This document shows, one piece after another, positions 1 through 8,500 of a stretch of 64,000 nucleotides of DNA. The first letter of the stretch is position 1. Each line of letters starts with the position of its first letter. Origin of the DNA: an uncultured bacterium. Its GTDB lineage: Bacteria; Actinomycetota; Coriobacteriia; Coriobacteriales; Coriobacteriaceae. The notes below the pieces were generated by a model, which searched no databases, was not told the DNA's origin, and saw nothing but the letters and a program-made list of their open reading frames with translations. The position numbers were made by a program, and so were the translations under genes. The DNA is taken from assembly GCA_905214465.1 (NCBI GenBank), contig CAJMMD010000010.1, positions 12,640 to 76,639 on the forward strand. Reading direction: 5' to 3'.

Positions 1-374
1 TCGTCGGACTGTTCCACCGTGTAAACGCCGTCGTCGCCTTTGTTTGCGCTGTCGACCTTGTTAAACACAGTGTCGTCTTCCTCGACGCTTAGCACATTGA
101 CGACCACCGAGCCGCCTTGCTGGTTAGAGCCTGTATTGATATCCCAATACACGCCGTTGATGTCGTCGTCGAAATCGAACTGGCGTCCCTCGACAACGGT
201 CAGCGAGCCATCGGCCTCAACCGTGGCGCCGATGTAGGTTTGGCTCATGGAGTAGCCGTCGGCGTGCGCGGCGGCAGGCAGCAGCAACAACGCAAGCGCG
301 ACGAGTGCGCAGACGGAAGCGAATCGCGCAAACAGGCGGCGCTGCCGACAGGGCTGGGCAACGGGGGCGTTCAT
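1..374 (-). CDS. DUF2207-like membrane/secreted protein, N-terminal part (cut by window edge)
   Basis: Reading the minus strand from an ATG at 374 gives an uninterrupted frame to the window edge. Residues 1-38 form a signal peptide: a basic start (RQRRLFARF), a hydrophobic core (VCALVALALLL) and an AHA-type cleavage site. The mature part then reads SMSQTYIGATVEADGSLTVV followed by EGRQFDFDDDINGVYWDI, typical of the extracellular N-terminal domain of DUF2207 (YciQ-like) membrane proteins. The family's later membrane segments would lie left of position 1. Function is unknown; the family is a predicted integral membrane protein. The start was chosen because the signal peptide begins here; no strong ribosome site is evident. 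Confidence 0.7.
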   Translation of the reverse strand, partial: MNAPVAQPCRQRRLFARFASVCALVALALLLLPAAAHADGYSMSQTYIGATVEADGSLTVVEGRQFDFDDDINGVYWDINTGSNQQGGSVVVNVLSVEEDDTVFNKVDSANKGDDGVYTVEQSD

Positions 375-486
375 AGGCACATCCTTTGTCTGTGGTACCA
401 GTAGCGTCATTGTCCCACGTTTGCGGGCTCATGTGACGAACATCTAGGCCAGCGGAGTATCAAACGGGACGAAAGTCACGTCCACG

Positions 487-519
487 GCCGGCACTTGGGG
501 ACGTTCCTTATCTGCCGGC
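487..519. repeat. Short palindromic repeat with TTGGGGACGTTC core
   Basis: Arms GCCGGCA (487-493) and TGCCGGC (513-519) are perfect inverted repeats enclosing a TTGGGGACGTTCCTTA core. The same core, on the other strand and inside different arms (ACTAGTC/GACTAGT), recurs at 54124-54156. A related degenerate unit (TCTGGGACACTCCTTG) follows immediately here. Probably a REP-like intergenic element. Confidence 0.5.
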
Positions 520-710
520 AGTCTGGGACACTCCTTGCCATGGCCCGCGCCAGCAGCAGACACCACTTCACAGCTCCGTCACAGGTGTAGCGGCTTTGTG
601 TGGGCGCGGCATGCGCTGATTGAGCCGCCAGTTGAGGGGCATAAAGCAGTTGAGCGAAAACGGTTTGCCCCTTTGCCGTCCGCTTGAGGATCATGTCCCC
701 CTTTTCCGCA

Positions 711-750
711 GAAACCCCGGCAGTTGCGAAGAGCTGCCGGGGTTTCTGTC
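711..750 (+). terminator. Hairpin resembling a Rho-independent terminator
   Basis: Arms GAAACCCCGGCAG (711-723) and CTGCCGGGGTTTC (734-746) pair perfectly over 13 bp around a 10-nt loop. The plus strand continues TGTCGTTTG, moderately T-rich. No upstream plus-strand protein gene exists, so it either ends an unannotated small RNA or is an insulating element before gluQRS. Confidence 0.45.
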
Positions 751-869
751 GTTTGAAGGCTAGATTGATTGACGACGATTAAGGCGCCGAGCCGGTGGTC
801 CGGCACGCGCAACGTGTGGCCTCAGCAACTTGCAGGCCACGGCAGCGTCTCCCCCACCGCGCCCCGCGC

Positions 870-875
870 TATACT
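870..875 (+). promoter_or_regulatory. -10 box of a probable leaderless gluQRS promoter
   Basis: TATACT at 870-875 ends seven bases before the ATG at 883, the spacing expected between a -10 box and a transcription start. The mRNA would then begin at the start codon. No Shine-Dalgarno sequence precedes the ATG. The -35 region is weak. Confidence 0.5.
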
Positions 876-882
876 CGTCCGC

Positions 883-1887
883 ATGGACATCAACGCACGC
901 AACATAGCAACAACCGCCGCCGACGCGCCAACGACGCCGGCCGCTCCCGCGCCCGTCGTGGGGCGCTTCGCCCCGTCGCCCTCGGGCCGCATGCACTTGG
1001 GCAACGTGTTCAGCTGCCTGTGCGCATGGCTTTCGGCCCGCAGCCAGGGCGGCAGCATCGTATTGCGTATCGAGGACCTGGACGATCGCTGCAAGCGCCC
1101 GGAACTTGCCGCCCAATTGATTGACGACCTGGCCTGGCTGAGGCTCGAGTGGGACGAAGGCCCCTACTACCAGCACGATCGTCTAGACCTGTACGAAAGC
1201 GCCCTGCGCCAGCTACAAGACGCCGGCCTCACCTATCCCTGCTTTTGCACGCGCGCCGAACTCCACGCCGCGAGTGCGCCGCACGCGAGCGACGGCACGC
1301 CCATCTACCGCGGCGCCTGCCGAGGCCTTTCTGCCGAGGAGGTTGCCCGCCGCAGCATCCTGCGCGCTCCGGCCACGCGCCTGCGTGTGCCCGACGTCGA
1401 CGACCTCGCCGGCGACGTGATCGAATTCGTGGACCGCACGTACGGAGCCCAATGCGAGGCACTCGCCACCGAGTGCGGCGACTTTTTGGTGCGCCGCAGC
1501 GACGGCGTGTTTGCCTATCAGCTGGCCGTGGTGGTCGACGACGCCGCCATGGGCGTCACCGAGATCGTGCGCGGATGCGATCTGCTGGGCTCCACGCCGC
1601 GCCAAATCTACCTGCAGCATCTGCTGGGACTTCCCACGCCGCACTACGCGCACATTCCGCTGCTCATGTCGCCGGACGGCCGCCGCCTTTCCAAGCGCGA
1701 CCGCGATCTGGACCTGGGCGAGCTCCGCACCCGCTTTGGCACACCCGAGGCACTGTTGGGATGGCTCGCCGGGCAAACAGGCATCGCGCCGGACACCACG
1801 CCGCGTACCGCCGAGCAGCTGGTCGAGCACTTTAGCTGGGACGTTATCCGTGCGCACCGCGAGAACATCACCGTAATGGCCGAGTAG
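883..1887 (+). CDS. gluQRS: Glutamyl-Q tRNA(Asp) synthetase
   Basis: A 334-aa class I synthetase catalytic core without an anticodon-binding domain, the hallmark of GluQ-RS, which glutamylates queuosine at position 34 of tRNA-Asp. Visible features are the HIGH-type motif region GRFAPSPSGRMHLGN near residue 28, a zinc-site pattern CFCTRAEL...YRGAC, and the KMSKS-equivalent LSKRDRD near residue 268. The frame extends upstream to 769, but the upstream part is not protein-like. The ATG at 883 is preferred because a -10 box sits just before it (leaderless start). A full GluRS would be about 470-500 aa, so this is not gltX. It stands alone between repeats and a toxin-antitoxin locus. Confidence 0.88.
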   Translation: MDINARNIATTAADAPTTPAAPAPVVGRFAPSPSGRMHLGNVFSCLCAWLSARSQGGSIVLRIEDLDDRCKRPELAAQLIDDLAWLRLEWDEGPYYQHDRLDLYESALRQLQDAGLTYPCFCTRAELHAASAPHASDGTPIYRGACRGLSAEEVARRSILRAPATRLRVPDVDDLAGDVIEFVDRTYGAQCEALATECGDFLVRRSDGVFAYQLAVVVDDAAMGVTEIVRGCDLLGSTPRQIYLQHLLGLPTPHYAHIPLLMSPDGRRLSKRDRDLDLGELRTRFGTPEALLGWLAGQTGIAPDTTPRTAEQLVEHFSWDVIRAHRENITVMAE

Positions 1888-1941
1888 TCAAACGCCCTGC
1901 CCCCTTCACTACCCCCCCCGACGAGTGCGTAATTCTGCATC

Positions 1942-1983
1942 TTGTTATGTACGGAATAGTTCCGTACAATGATGAAAAGGAGG
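1942..1983 (+). promoter_or_regulatory. Toxin-antitoxin promoter with operator in its spacer
   Basis: A -35 box TTGTTA (1942-1947) and a -10 box TACAAT (1965-1970) are exactly 17 bp apart. A perfect inverted repeat, GTACGGAA-TAG-TTCCGTAC (1949-1967), fills the spacer and overlaps the -10 box. The ribosome site AAAAGGAGG (1976-1984) lies just before the ATG at 1991. This is the expected geometry for autorepression by the antitoxin or the toxin-antitoxin complex. Confidence 0.7.
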
Positions 1984-1990
1984 TTTTACC

Positions 1991-2257
1991 ATGCCAACAA
2001 TTGAGAAGCAACGCCGTATGGATCTAAGGCTGACCGAGCGTCAACGCCTTACTTACGAGCGCGCCGCGGCCTTGCGCGGGCAGACTCTCACCCAATGGGC
2101 CACGGCTCACCTTGACGAGAGCTCCGCACGTGACATCGCCGAGGCGTCAACAACCTATCTTTCTCCTGATGGTTTTGATGCATTTTGCGAAATGCTCGAC
2201 TCCCCCATGCCCCAAGCCGCAAAAGCGCTGCTTGACCGTAAAGCGATTTGGGAATGA
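1991..2257 (+). CDS. DUF1778 (TacA-like) antitoxin
   Basis: An 88-aa protein with an N-terminal ribbon-helix-helix-like segment (MDLRLTERQRLTYERAAALR, residues 10-29) and the DUF1778 continuation GQTLTQWATAHLDESSA...YLSPDGFDAFCEMLDSP. DUF1778 proteins are DNA-binding antitoxins that neutralise GNAT toxins such as TacT and AtaT. It is followed by the GNAT gene with an ATGA overlap, giving translational coupling. The palindrome in its promoter spacer is the likely operator. Length and order match known tacAT/ataRT loci. Confidence 0.85.
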   Translation: MPTIEKQRRMDLRLTERQRLTYERAAALRGQTLTQWATAHLDESSARDIAEASTTYLSPDGFDAFCEMLDSPMPQAAKALLDRKAIWE

Positions 2258-2727
2258 GCACGTTTACCAAGCCCGTTCAACTCCCCGTTGGTCAAGGCAT
2301 CGAGGCTTTCCACTGCGGTAATACTCTTGTAGACGGATGGGCTAAAAACAGATCAGCCTCGGCGCGAAGAAGAGGGTCGGCGGTTATATACGCATCGTAT
2401 TGCGACGGCGCAGTCGCCGGGTTCTATACGCTATGTACGCACTCCGTAGCTCGCGAAAATGTTGACGGAGGATGGTTCGTTCGGAACTCCCCCTCCCAAG
2501 TTCCCGCAGTATTGCTTGGAATGATGGGGGTTGATGAGAAATTCAAAGGGCTTGGTCTGGGAGCATCGTTGCTCAAAGATGCCATCAAGAACGCCTTGAA
2601 AATTTCTGCCCTGGCAGGAGCGCGAGCCTTGATTGTCGATCCAGTAGATGATGAGGCGGCAGCGTTCTATGCGCATTTCGGCTTTGTAACCCTACCCGGC
2701 ACCAACCGAATGGCGCTGAAACTCTAG
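2254..2727 (+). CDS. GNAT-family acetyltransferase toxin (TacT/AtaT-like)
   Basis: A 157-aa GNAT-fold protein. The acetyl-CoA loop GLGLGASLLKDA and the C-terminal AAFYAHFGF segment, carrying the catalytic-type Tyr of GNAT toxins, are visible. In characterised relatives the enzyme acetylates the amino group of aminoacyl-tRNAs and blocks translation. The ATG at 2254 overlaps the antitoxin stop (ATGA) and is preferred over an in-frame ATG at 2248. Substrate specificity cannot be read from sequence. Confidence 0.85.
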   Translation: MSTFTKPVQLPVGQGIEAFHCGNTLVDGWAKNRSASARRRGSAVIYASYCDGAVAGFYTLCTHSVARENVDGGWFVRNSPSQVPAVLLGMMGVDEKFKGLGLGASLLKDAIKNALKISALAGARALIVDPVDDEAAAFYAHFGFVTLPGTNRMALKL

Positions 2728-2758
2728 ACCGTCGGCGACATATCCTCCAGCTCCCAGC

Positions 2759-2821
2759 ATGCCTTAAGTTACCCTACAGATAATGACTATTGATGAAATG
2801 TAGGGTAACTACCCGAGGCAT
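2759..2821. repeat. Long inverted repeat between convergent genes
   Basis: AGTTACCCTACA (2767-2778) pairs perfectly with TGTAGGGTAACT (2799-2810) across a 20-nt AT-rich loop. Outer ATGCCT (2759-2764) and AGGCAT (2816-2821) extend the symmetry. It lies between the toxin stop and a convergent phosphoesterase gene. There is no T-run, so it is a weak terminator candidate, an operator, or a small hairpin element. Confidence 0.6.
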
Positions 2822-2847
2822 CTTATGAAGAACTCGCCACCCCGCCC

Positions 2848-3573
2848 CTACGCCACATTCCAGGGTTGGAGTTCGTCGCCCAGGCGAACGATGCAGTCGT
2901 AGAGCACGGTGTGGCGCTCAGCCGGGTTGGCATCCCGATGAAAATGCCCGTAGTACCAGCGCTTGTAATCCAGGCGGTCCTCAAGCTCATCGAAAAATGC
3001 CGTAAGCCGATCAACGGCGGGGTAATTCCAGCCAGATCCTGGATAGAGCGTGGGCGAGAGCATGCGCGTGGAACAGGTGTGGGTGACCACGTAGTCGACC
3101 TTCCAGCCCACGCTGTCGAGTTTTGTCCGCGCCTCCTCAAAGTTGCGCTCGTCCGGCAACTCCTGCGGCCACCAGCTGGAATACGGAATGCGGTATTCCT
3201 TGTCCACGCTCGTGGCGCCGCCCATGGTAAAGACCGTTGAGCCGTCGAGCTCAAAAACCTCGCCGCGCGTCAGGCGCCGTATGGGGGAGGTGTCCGACAG
3301 GCGCTGCGTCAGCCCACCGTGCCACAGCTCCATGGGACGCTCCGCCCAGTGATCGAAACGCTCGTGGTTGCCGTCGACGAACAGCACGGTATAGGGGCGC
3401 GACTCCAGCCAGGCGATGTCGGCACATTCTTCGGCAGAGAAATCCCACGGAAAGCCAAAGTCACCCGCGATTATCAGATAGTCGTCGCTCGTCAGACTGT
3501 CCCCAAACTCCCAATCGCGGAGCTTTTGCATGTCGATGCCACCGTGGACATCACCCGTCACATAGACCGTCAT
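2848..3573 (-). CDS. Metallophosphoesterase (calcineurin-like)
   Basis: A 241-aa calcineurin-like phosphoesterase with all metal-binding motifs: GDVHG (residues 7-11), GDFG (near 38), GNHE (near 69), a TH pair (THTCS) and GHFH near the C-terminus. The family hydrolyses phosphoesters with a dimetal centre; the substrate is unknown. It is the last of three tandem minus-strand phosphoesterases and overlaps the next by 4 bp (ATGA), so they are co-translated. Its closest visible relative is the third gene, at 4218-4973, which shares SKPWT/SRPYT-VDGNHE, FVDGNHE and WKVDYVVTH blocks. This suggests local duplication. Confidence 0.85.
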   Translation of the reverse strand: MTVYVTGDVHGGIDMQKLRDWEFGDSLTSDDYLIIAGDFGFPWDFSAEECADIAWLESRPYTVLFVDGNHERFDHWAERPMELWHGGLTQRLSDTSPIRRLTRGEVFELDGSTVFTMGGATSVDKEYRIPYSSWWPQELPDERNFEEARTKLDSVGWKVDYVVTHTCSTRMLSPTLYPGSGWNYPAVDRLTAFFDELEDRLDYKRWYYGHFHRDANPAERHTVLYDCIVRLGDELQPWNVA

Positions 3574-4208
3574 CGGATCATCACTTCCCTCTTATAGGCT
3601 TCGAGATCGCGCTCGACCTGCTCGTCGCCCGTGGCGTTGACCCACCACGGCCATTTAACGCAACACGTCGGCTCGTCGACCTGCGCAAACCACGTCTTGA
3701 GCTCCCCCAGGCTCACCGGGGCGTAGCCGTTGGCGTCGACACCCACGTCATAGCGCAGCAGTCCCTGCCTGCGGTTGAAATTGTTGTACGCGCCGCCGCA
3801 ACTGTGGATATGCCCGTGCAAATGCCAGCTGCCGTGTGACATGCCCTGCCAGTCGACCATAGGATAGTGGCTCAGCACGATTTTTTGGCGGTCGATCTTG
3901 AGCACGCAAATGGGCGGCTCGACGATAAAAGCTTCCGCCACCGCAGGCTGCGTCCAGTCTTTGTCGTGGTTGCCGGGCAGCAGATGGACACGCTTGCAGA
4001 CAATGCTCTTGCGCAGCTCGTAGGCATCTTGGACTGTCATCTTAAAGCTAAAGTCGCCCAGGATGTAGAGCTCATCATCCGCAGCGACCTTGCTGTTAAT
4101 GTTGGCGACCATGGCGTCGTTCATCTGCGCAACAGTCGGCCAAGGCCTATCGCTAAGCCGTAGCATGCTCTCGTGTCCAAAGTGAGTATCGCTGGTAAAC
4201 CAGATCAC
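3570..4208 (-). CDS. Metallophosphoesterase (SDTHFGH type)
   Basis: A 212-aa calcineurin-like enzyme of the SDTHFGH subgroup: SDTHFGHESMLRLS at the start, GDFSF, PGNHDKDW, LSHYPM and HGHIHS, the complete metal-ligand set. The subgroup differs from its two neighbours, so the cluster holds two paralogues plus one more distant member. Relatives often act on small phosphodiesters or RNA ends, but I cannot assign a substrate. The ATG at 4208 follows GGAGGTCC, a good ribosome site. The C-terminal about 40 residues (EPTCCVKWPWWVNATGDEQVE) look like a family-specific tail. Confidence 0.85.
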   Translation of the reverse strand: MIWFTSDTHFGHESMLRLSDRPWPTVAQMNDAMVANINSKVAADDELYILGDFSFKMTVQDAYELRKSIVCKRVHLLPGNHDKDWTQPAVAEAFIVEPPICVLKIDRQKIVLSHYPMVDWQGMSHGSWHLHGHIHSCGGAYNNFNRRQGLLRYDVGVDANGYAPVSLGELKTWFAQVDEPTCCVKWPWWVNATGDEQVERDLEAYKREVMIR

Positions 4209-4217
4209 GGGGACCTC

Positions 4218-4973
4218 CTAACGCTCTTGCTCGGAATAGTTGCTCGTCGTCTCGCCGAATCCGTCAGCACATCGCGCTTCGATCCGCACGATATCTTGGT
4301 AGATCAGGCGATGCTTGTCGTCGCGCCATTCATCGTCATGGTAATGGCCAAAGAACCAGGTGCGGTAGTCGAGTCGCCCGTCGAGCTCGCCCAAAAAGGC
4401 CTGCAGCGAATCGTCGTAGAACTCGCGATTGCACTCCATGCACAGCTCGTCTGCCAAATCGACCGGCGCCTCGTGAGTCACAACATAGTCGACCTTCCAG
4501 CCCACACGATCGAGCGAGGCGCGACAGTATGCCATCTCGCTCTCACTCGGCATTTCCTCGGGCCACCACGTCTTTCCCTCCCGGCGCCACTGTTTGTCAT
4601 GGCTCGCGGCGCCACCCATGGCGAGCACCGTGTTCCCCGCGATGTCGAACACCTCTCCGCGCATCAGGTGCAGCACATGCGGGCGAGCCTCGTGAACGAG
4701 GCCCCCGTTCCACTCTCGGATCGGCAGCCCCGCCAGCAGATGATAGTTCTCGTGATTGCCGTCGACAAAACACGTAGTCCAGGGCTTGGACTCAAACCAG
4801 TCGAGCCAGTATTTGTCGGTGTTTGAGCCACTCCATATAAAGCCAAAGTCGCCGGCAACGATCACCACGTCATCGCGCGTCAGCGTACGGCCCAATGGCC
4901 AAACGCGCGACGAGAAGCGGCTCGCCCCGTACTCGGCAACACCGTGAACGTCTCCGGTAACGAAAATGGACAT
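4218..4973 (-). CDS. Metallophosphoesterase (calcineurin-like)
   Basis: A 251-aa protein with GDVHG (7-11), GDFGFIW, FVDGNHENYH, VTHEAPVD and GHYHDD: an intact dimetal site. It is first in the three-gene run, with a ribosome site (AGGTGCCGC) just upstream of the ATG. It closely resembles the gene at 2848-3573 in motif order and in intervening blocks (LMRGEVFDI, GGAASHDK, WKVDYVVTH). The 8-bp gap to the next gene supports one transcript. No neighbouring gene reveals a substrate. Confidence 0.85.
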   Translation of the reverse strand: MSIFVTGDVHGVAEYGASRFSSRVWPLGRTLTRDDVVIVAGDFGFIWSGSNTDKYWLDWFESKPWTTCFVDGNHENYHLLAGLPIREWNGGLVHEARPHVLHLMRGEVFDIAGNTVLAMGGAASHDKQWRREGKTWWPEEMPSESEMAYCRASLDRVGWKVDYVVTHEAPVDLADELCMECNREFYDDSLQAFLGELDGRLDYRTWFFGHYHDDEWRDDKHRLIYQDIVRIEARCADGFGETTSNYSEQER

Positions 4974-5153
4974 TAAGCGGCACCTCCGTGCTGTGCGACT
5001 CTAGACAAATCGATGGCAGAAATTGCGGATCAGCCCCGGCATCCGCACCCCTTAGGGCTTACCCCTCGTTCTTCCATCCAAACGGATCAAACACCCAAAA
5101 AACTAGATCGAGCACACTGTTGGCGGGCAGCATGTTGGGCAGGGCGTCTTGCC

Positions 5154-5468
5154 TCACTTGAGTGCGGTTGCCAATGGCACGCTCGTTTTAATGGCGTTTC
5201 GGGACAAGTTTTTGCATCCCGCAGAACGGTGGTAAATCTTGCCGTTCTTGGTGACGGTTACCTTGATTTTTGAGGTATCCACACTGCGGGGCTCGATGGG
5301 CGCGGCCACCTCTTGACGAGCTGGCGCTGTTTTCCAAGGCTTGCCTCTCGAAAAACCAAAATCGCAGAATCGATTGATATAGCTGTCGAAACATCCATCG
5401 AACAGCAACCCCGTTGCCAGGCCCGCCATGAACCCACAGGCAATCGCAGCTTCTCCTCTGATTTGCAT
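5154..5468 (-). CDS. Small membrane-anchored protein of unknown function
   Basis: A 104-aa product from the ATG at 5468, chosen over upstream in-frame starts because GGAGGGACAT precedes it. Residues 6-22 (AAIACGFMAGLATGLLF) form an N-terminal hydrophobic segment, probably an anchor. The C-terminal half, TKNGKIYHRSAGCKNLSR, fits the G-K-x-YH-x-x-x-C-xx-L pattern seen in small bacterial exported modules with a conserved Tyr-His-Cys. Function is unknown. It stands alone, downstream of the large surface-protein gene and its terminator. Confidence 0.55.
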   Translation of the reverse strand: MQIRGEAAIACGFMAGLATGLLFDGCFDSYINRFCDFGFSRGKPWKTAPARQEVAAPIEPRSVDTSKIKVTVTKNGKIYHRSAGCKNLSRNAIKTSVPLATALK

Positions 5469-5495
5469 ATGTCCCTCCATAATCAATCTCGAAGA

Positions 5496-5541
5496 TTAAA
5501 AACGGCGCGCGCCGCAGGGCCTATCCCTTGCGGCGCGCGCC
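5496..5541 (-). terminator. Rho-independent terminator of the surface-protein gene
   Basis: On the minus strand, 14-bp GC-only arms (CGGCGCGCGCCGCA and its complement) surround a short loop and are followed by TTTTTAATC. It lies 26 bp after the stop of the 5567-8920 gene. Confidence 0.85.
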
Positions 5542-5566
5542 GAAAATGATCCGTTTTCCTCCGTCC

Positions 5567-8500
5567 CTAACGGATCAGTTGGCGGCGCTTGTCGGAGAGG
5601 AAGACGCCAGCGGCAACCAGGACCGTGCCGCCGATCACGAAGGTCTCACCCAGCAGCTCGGACGCATCGCCCGTGGCGGGCATCGCCGTCTGCCAAGTCG
5701 TGGCCTCGGTCTTTGCCTCCGCATGCTTGGCCTGGTACGTCACTTGCGTGACGGGCCGGGTCTGCTCGCCGTTTCCGCGGTCGGCGGCCTCTTGGCGAGC
5801 GATCTCGGCGTTAAGCTCGGCAATAGCCTGGTCGAGCTCGACCTTGGCGGCGGTGTAGTTGGCGAGCGCCTCCAAGTATGCCGGCGCCACGGCATCCGTC
5901 GCAGCCACGGCGTCATCGAGTTCGGCCTTGGCGGTCGTGGCGCGCTCGGCGGCATTGTGAGCTGCAGCGATCTTGGCGTTGAGCGCCTCGTCCACATCGT
6001 CAGCGCTGCCGTTGGCGATGGCTTCGGCAAGATTGATCCTGCGCAGGCGGGTGACCGCGGCGGCAGAGGCATCGCGGGCGGCGGCCGCATCCGTCACGGC
6101 ATCGTCAGCCTCCACCAAGTCGTACTCGGCATCGCTCACGGCCATCTCCGCAGCATCAAGCGCAGCATCGGCAGCGAGCTTGTCCTCAGTAGCCCTGGAA
6201 AGTGCTGCAGCGGCATTCTTAAGCTGGGAGGCACGCGCGGCAGCTGCATCAGACTTTGCCTGAGCCGTTGTCGCGGCAGCGCCAGCATCGCTCGCAGCCT
6301 GCTGGGCCATATCGAGCTCCGCCTGAGCGCCAGCAGCATCGATGGCTGCCTGATCGGCATCGCCTTGGGCGACAGCAAGTTCAGCCTCCGCCTCACGCTG
6401 ATTGGCACGTGCGTCTTCGAGCGTAGACGATGCCGCATCAAACGCACGCTGAGCAGCAGCGATATCGGCCGAATACGCCGCCAGCTCATCCTGGGCCGCG
6501 GCAAGTGCATCCTGCTTGTCGCCGACACCGACACGAGCGGCATCCAGTGCGCGCTTGGCAGCAGCCACCTTGCCCTTGGCAATGTCGAGCTCGCCAGACT
6601 TGGCGGCCACGGCGTCCTGAGCCGCCGCAACTGCGGCGTTGGCAGCGCTCAAATCGGCGCGGGCATCGCTGACAGCACGCGCGGCGACGTCAGCTGCAGC
6701 CTGCTTTTGCTCCACAGAAGCCTGAGCCTCCGAGACCTTGGCAGTCGCGACATCAACGTCAGCGACAGCGCGCTCAACCTGAGCTTGCTTTGCCGCAACG
6801 GTCTGCGATGCTGCGTCCACCTTGTTGCCGGCATCGTCGGCAACGCCCTGCGCCGTAGCAAGCTCCTTGCGTGCCGCGTCAACGCCCTGCTCGGGATTTG
6901 CCAGAGAGTCGCACCACGCGTTCAGCGCAGTCTCATACTCAGCAACCGTCATCGGATTGGCGTTGTACGGCTCGTACCATTGACTAGAATATACGAATGT
7001 CTGCGCTTGCGTGCTGTACCCGTTGATCGTTCCACGCGTGCAAACGCCCATGCCCGTCACGGTGTAGTTGGGATCGATTACGTTGATGTAATGGCCGACT
7101 GAGCGAATTAACCCACCATGCTTCGCAGCGTAGTTATCAATCTCGGAGCTATGCATCGTATAGAAATCGTAAGCGGCCTTTCCCGTAAGGCCCGTCGCGC
7201 CCAGCGAGGCTGCGGCAGCGTCAAAGACGGCCTTCTCCTGATCGACCCACTGCTTAAACGGATTGCTTCCGTAGTTCCATGCCACGTTTTCGCCCACTTC
7301 GAACTGCCTGGCGTGGTCGATCTTAGTGTCGGAGAAGTTCGCATCGGCAATGGCAGTCGCCATCATGGCATACGTCACCTTGAGCTCACCCAGGCCAACG
7401 CTCGCGCGATACTCGTTGCACGCCTTGAGCCACACGACCGCCTGCTTCATGTTGGCCAGGCTCGTCGCATCGGCCTCCTCGCCCACCTTGTTGTAGCTAG
7501 CGAGTTTGCAGTTGAGGATGATATCCGCCGCGTCGTTGGCGCCCACGCTCTTAAAGAACGCGATAGCACCCTGGCGGTAGTTCTCCGCCGATGCATTCGC
7601 CGTTGCCTGAGCGGCATCGAGCTTGGCCTGGGCCTGAGCCACAGCCTGGTCGGCCTGCTGCTTTTGAGCCGTCGCCTGATCGAGCGCCTTGCCAGCAACT
7701 TCCTTCTCGTCTTTGGCTGCCGAGAGTTTGGCCTGAGCATCGGCCAGCTCCGTAAGCGCAGAGGCATGATCGGTCTTGGCCTGGTCAAGAGCGGCATCTG
7801 CCGCAGCCTTGGCGGCAACGGCGACATCCAGCTTGGACTGAGCATCGGTAGCAGCCTGTTGCTGGTCGGCAACTGTCTGCTGGGCAGTCCGCACCTCGCC
7901 CTGGGCAGCGGCAGCGTCCTGCTCGGCGGCAGCAAGCTCACCCTCGCGCTGCGACTGCGCGGCCTTGGCGTCGGTCAGGGCTTCGGACGCAGCGACCACC
8001 TTTGCCTTGGCGGCCTCGTACTCCGGCCCCGCAGCGCCCTGCTCGGCTCGGTCCAGATCGGCCTTGGCCGCGTCATAGCTCGCCTGCGCGGCATCCACGT
8101 CCGCATCTGCCGCGGCCTTTGCCTGCTGAGCTGCCGAAAGCTTGCCCTGCGCGTTCTGCTGCTTGACAGCGGCGACAGCGACAGCGGCCTGGGCATCCGA
8201 GAGCTTGGCCCGCGCATCGGCGGCCTGCTGCTTTGCCTGCTCCAGGTCGCTTGCTGCCTGCTCTGCAGCAGCCTGGGCAGCGGCTACGGCCTCGGGCGTG
8301 GCATCGGATGCAGCAGCCCGTGCAGCTTCGAGAGCAGACTGGGCATCGCGGGATGCCTTCTGGGCGGTAGCCAGGGCTTCGTCCTTGTCCGTCAGGTTCT
8401 TCTTGGCGGCATCGAGCGAAGCCTGGGCATCCTCAAGCGCCTTGACATCCGCATCGGCCTTGTCCTGCGCAGCGCCCATCTGCTTTTCCAGCTCGGCCGA

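Larger units (their letters stand above)
375..882. other. 508-bp gap without a convincing protein gene
   Basis: This gap separates the divergent DUF2207-like gene from gluQRS. Short frames here lack ribosome sites and recognisable sequence. It contains an inverted-repeat element at 487-519, followed by a second GGGACACTCCTTG motif near 525-537. A 13-bp GC-rich hairpin followed by a T-rich stretch lies at 711-750. Bases 540-710 could hold a small RNA ending at that hairpin, but I recognise no RNA family. Confidence 0.5.
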
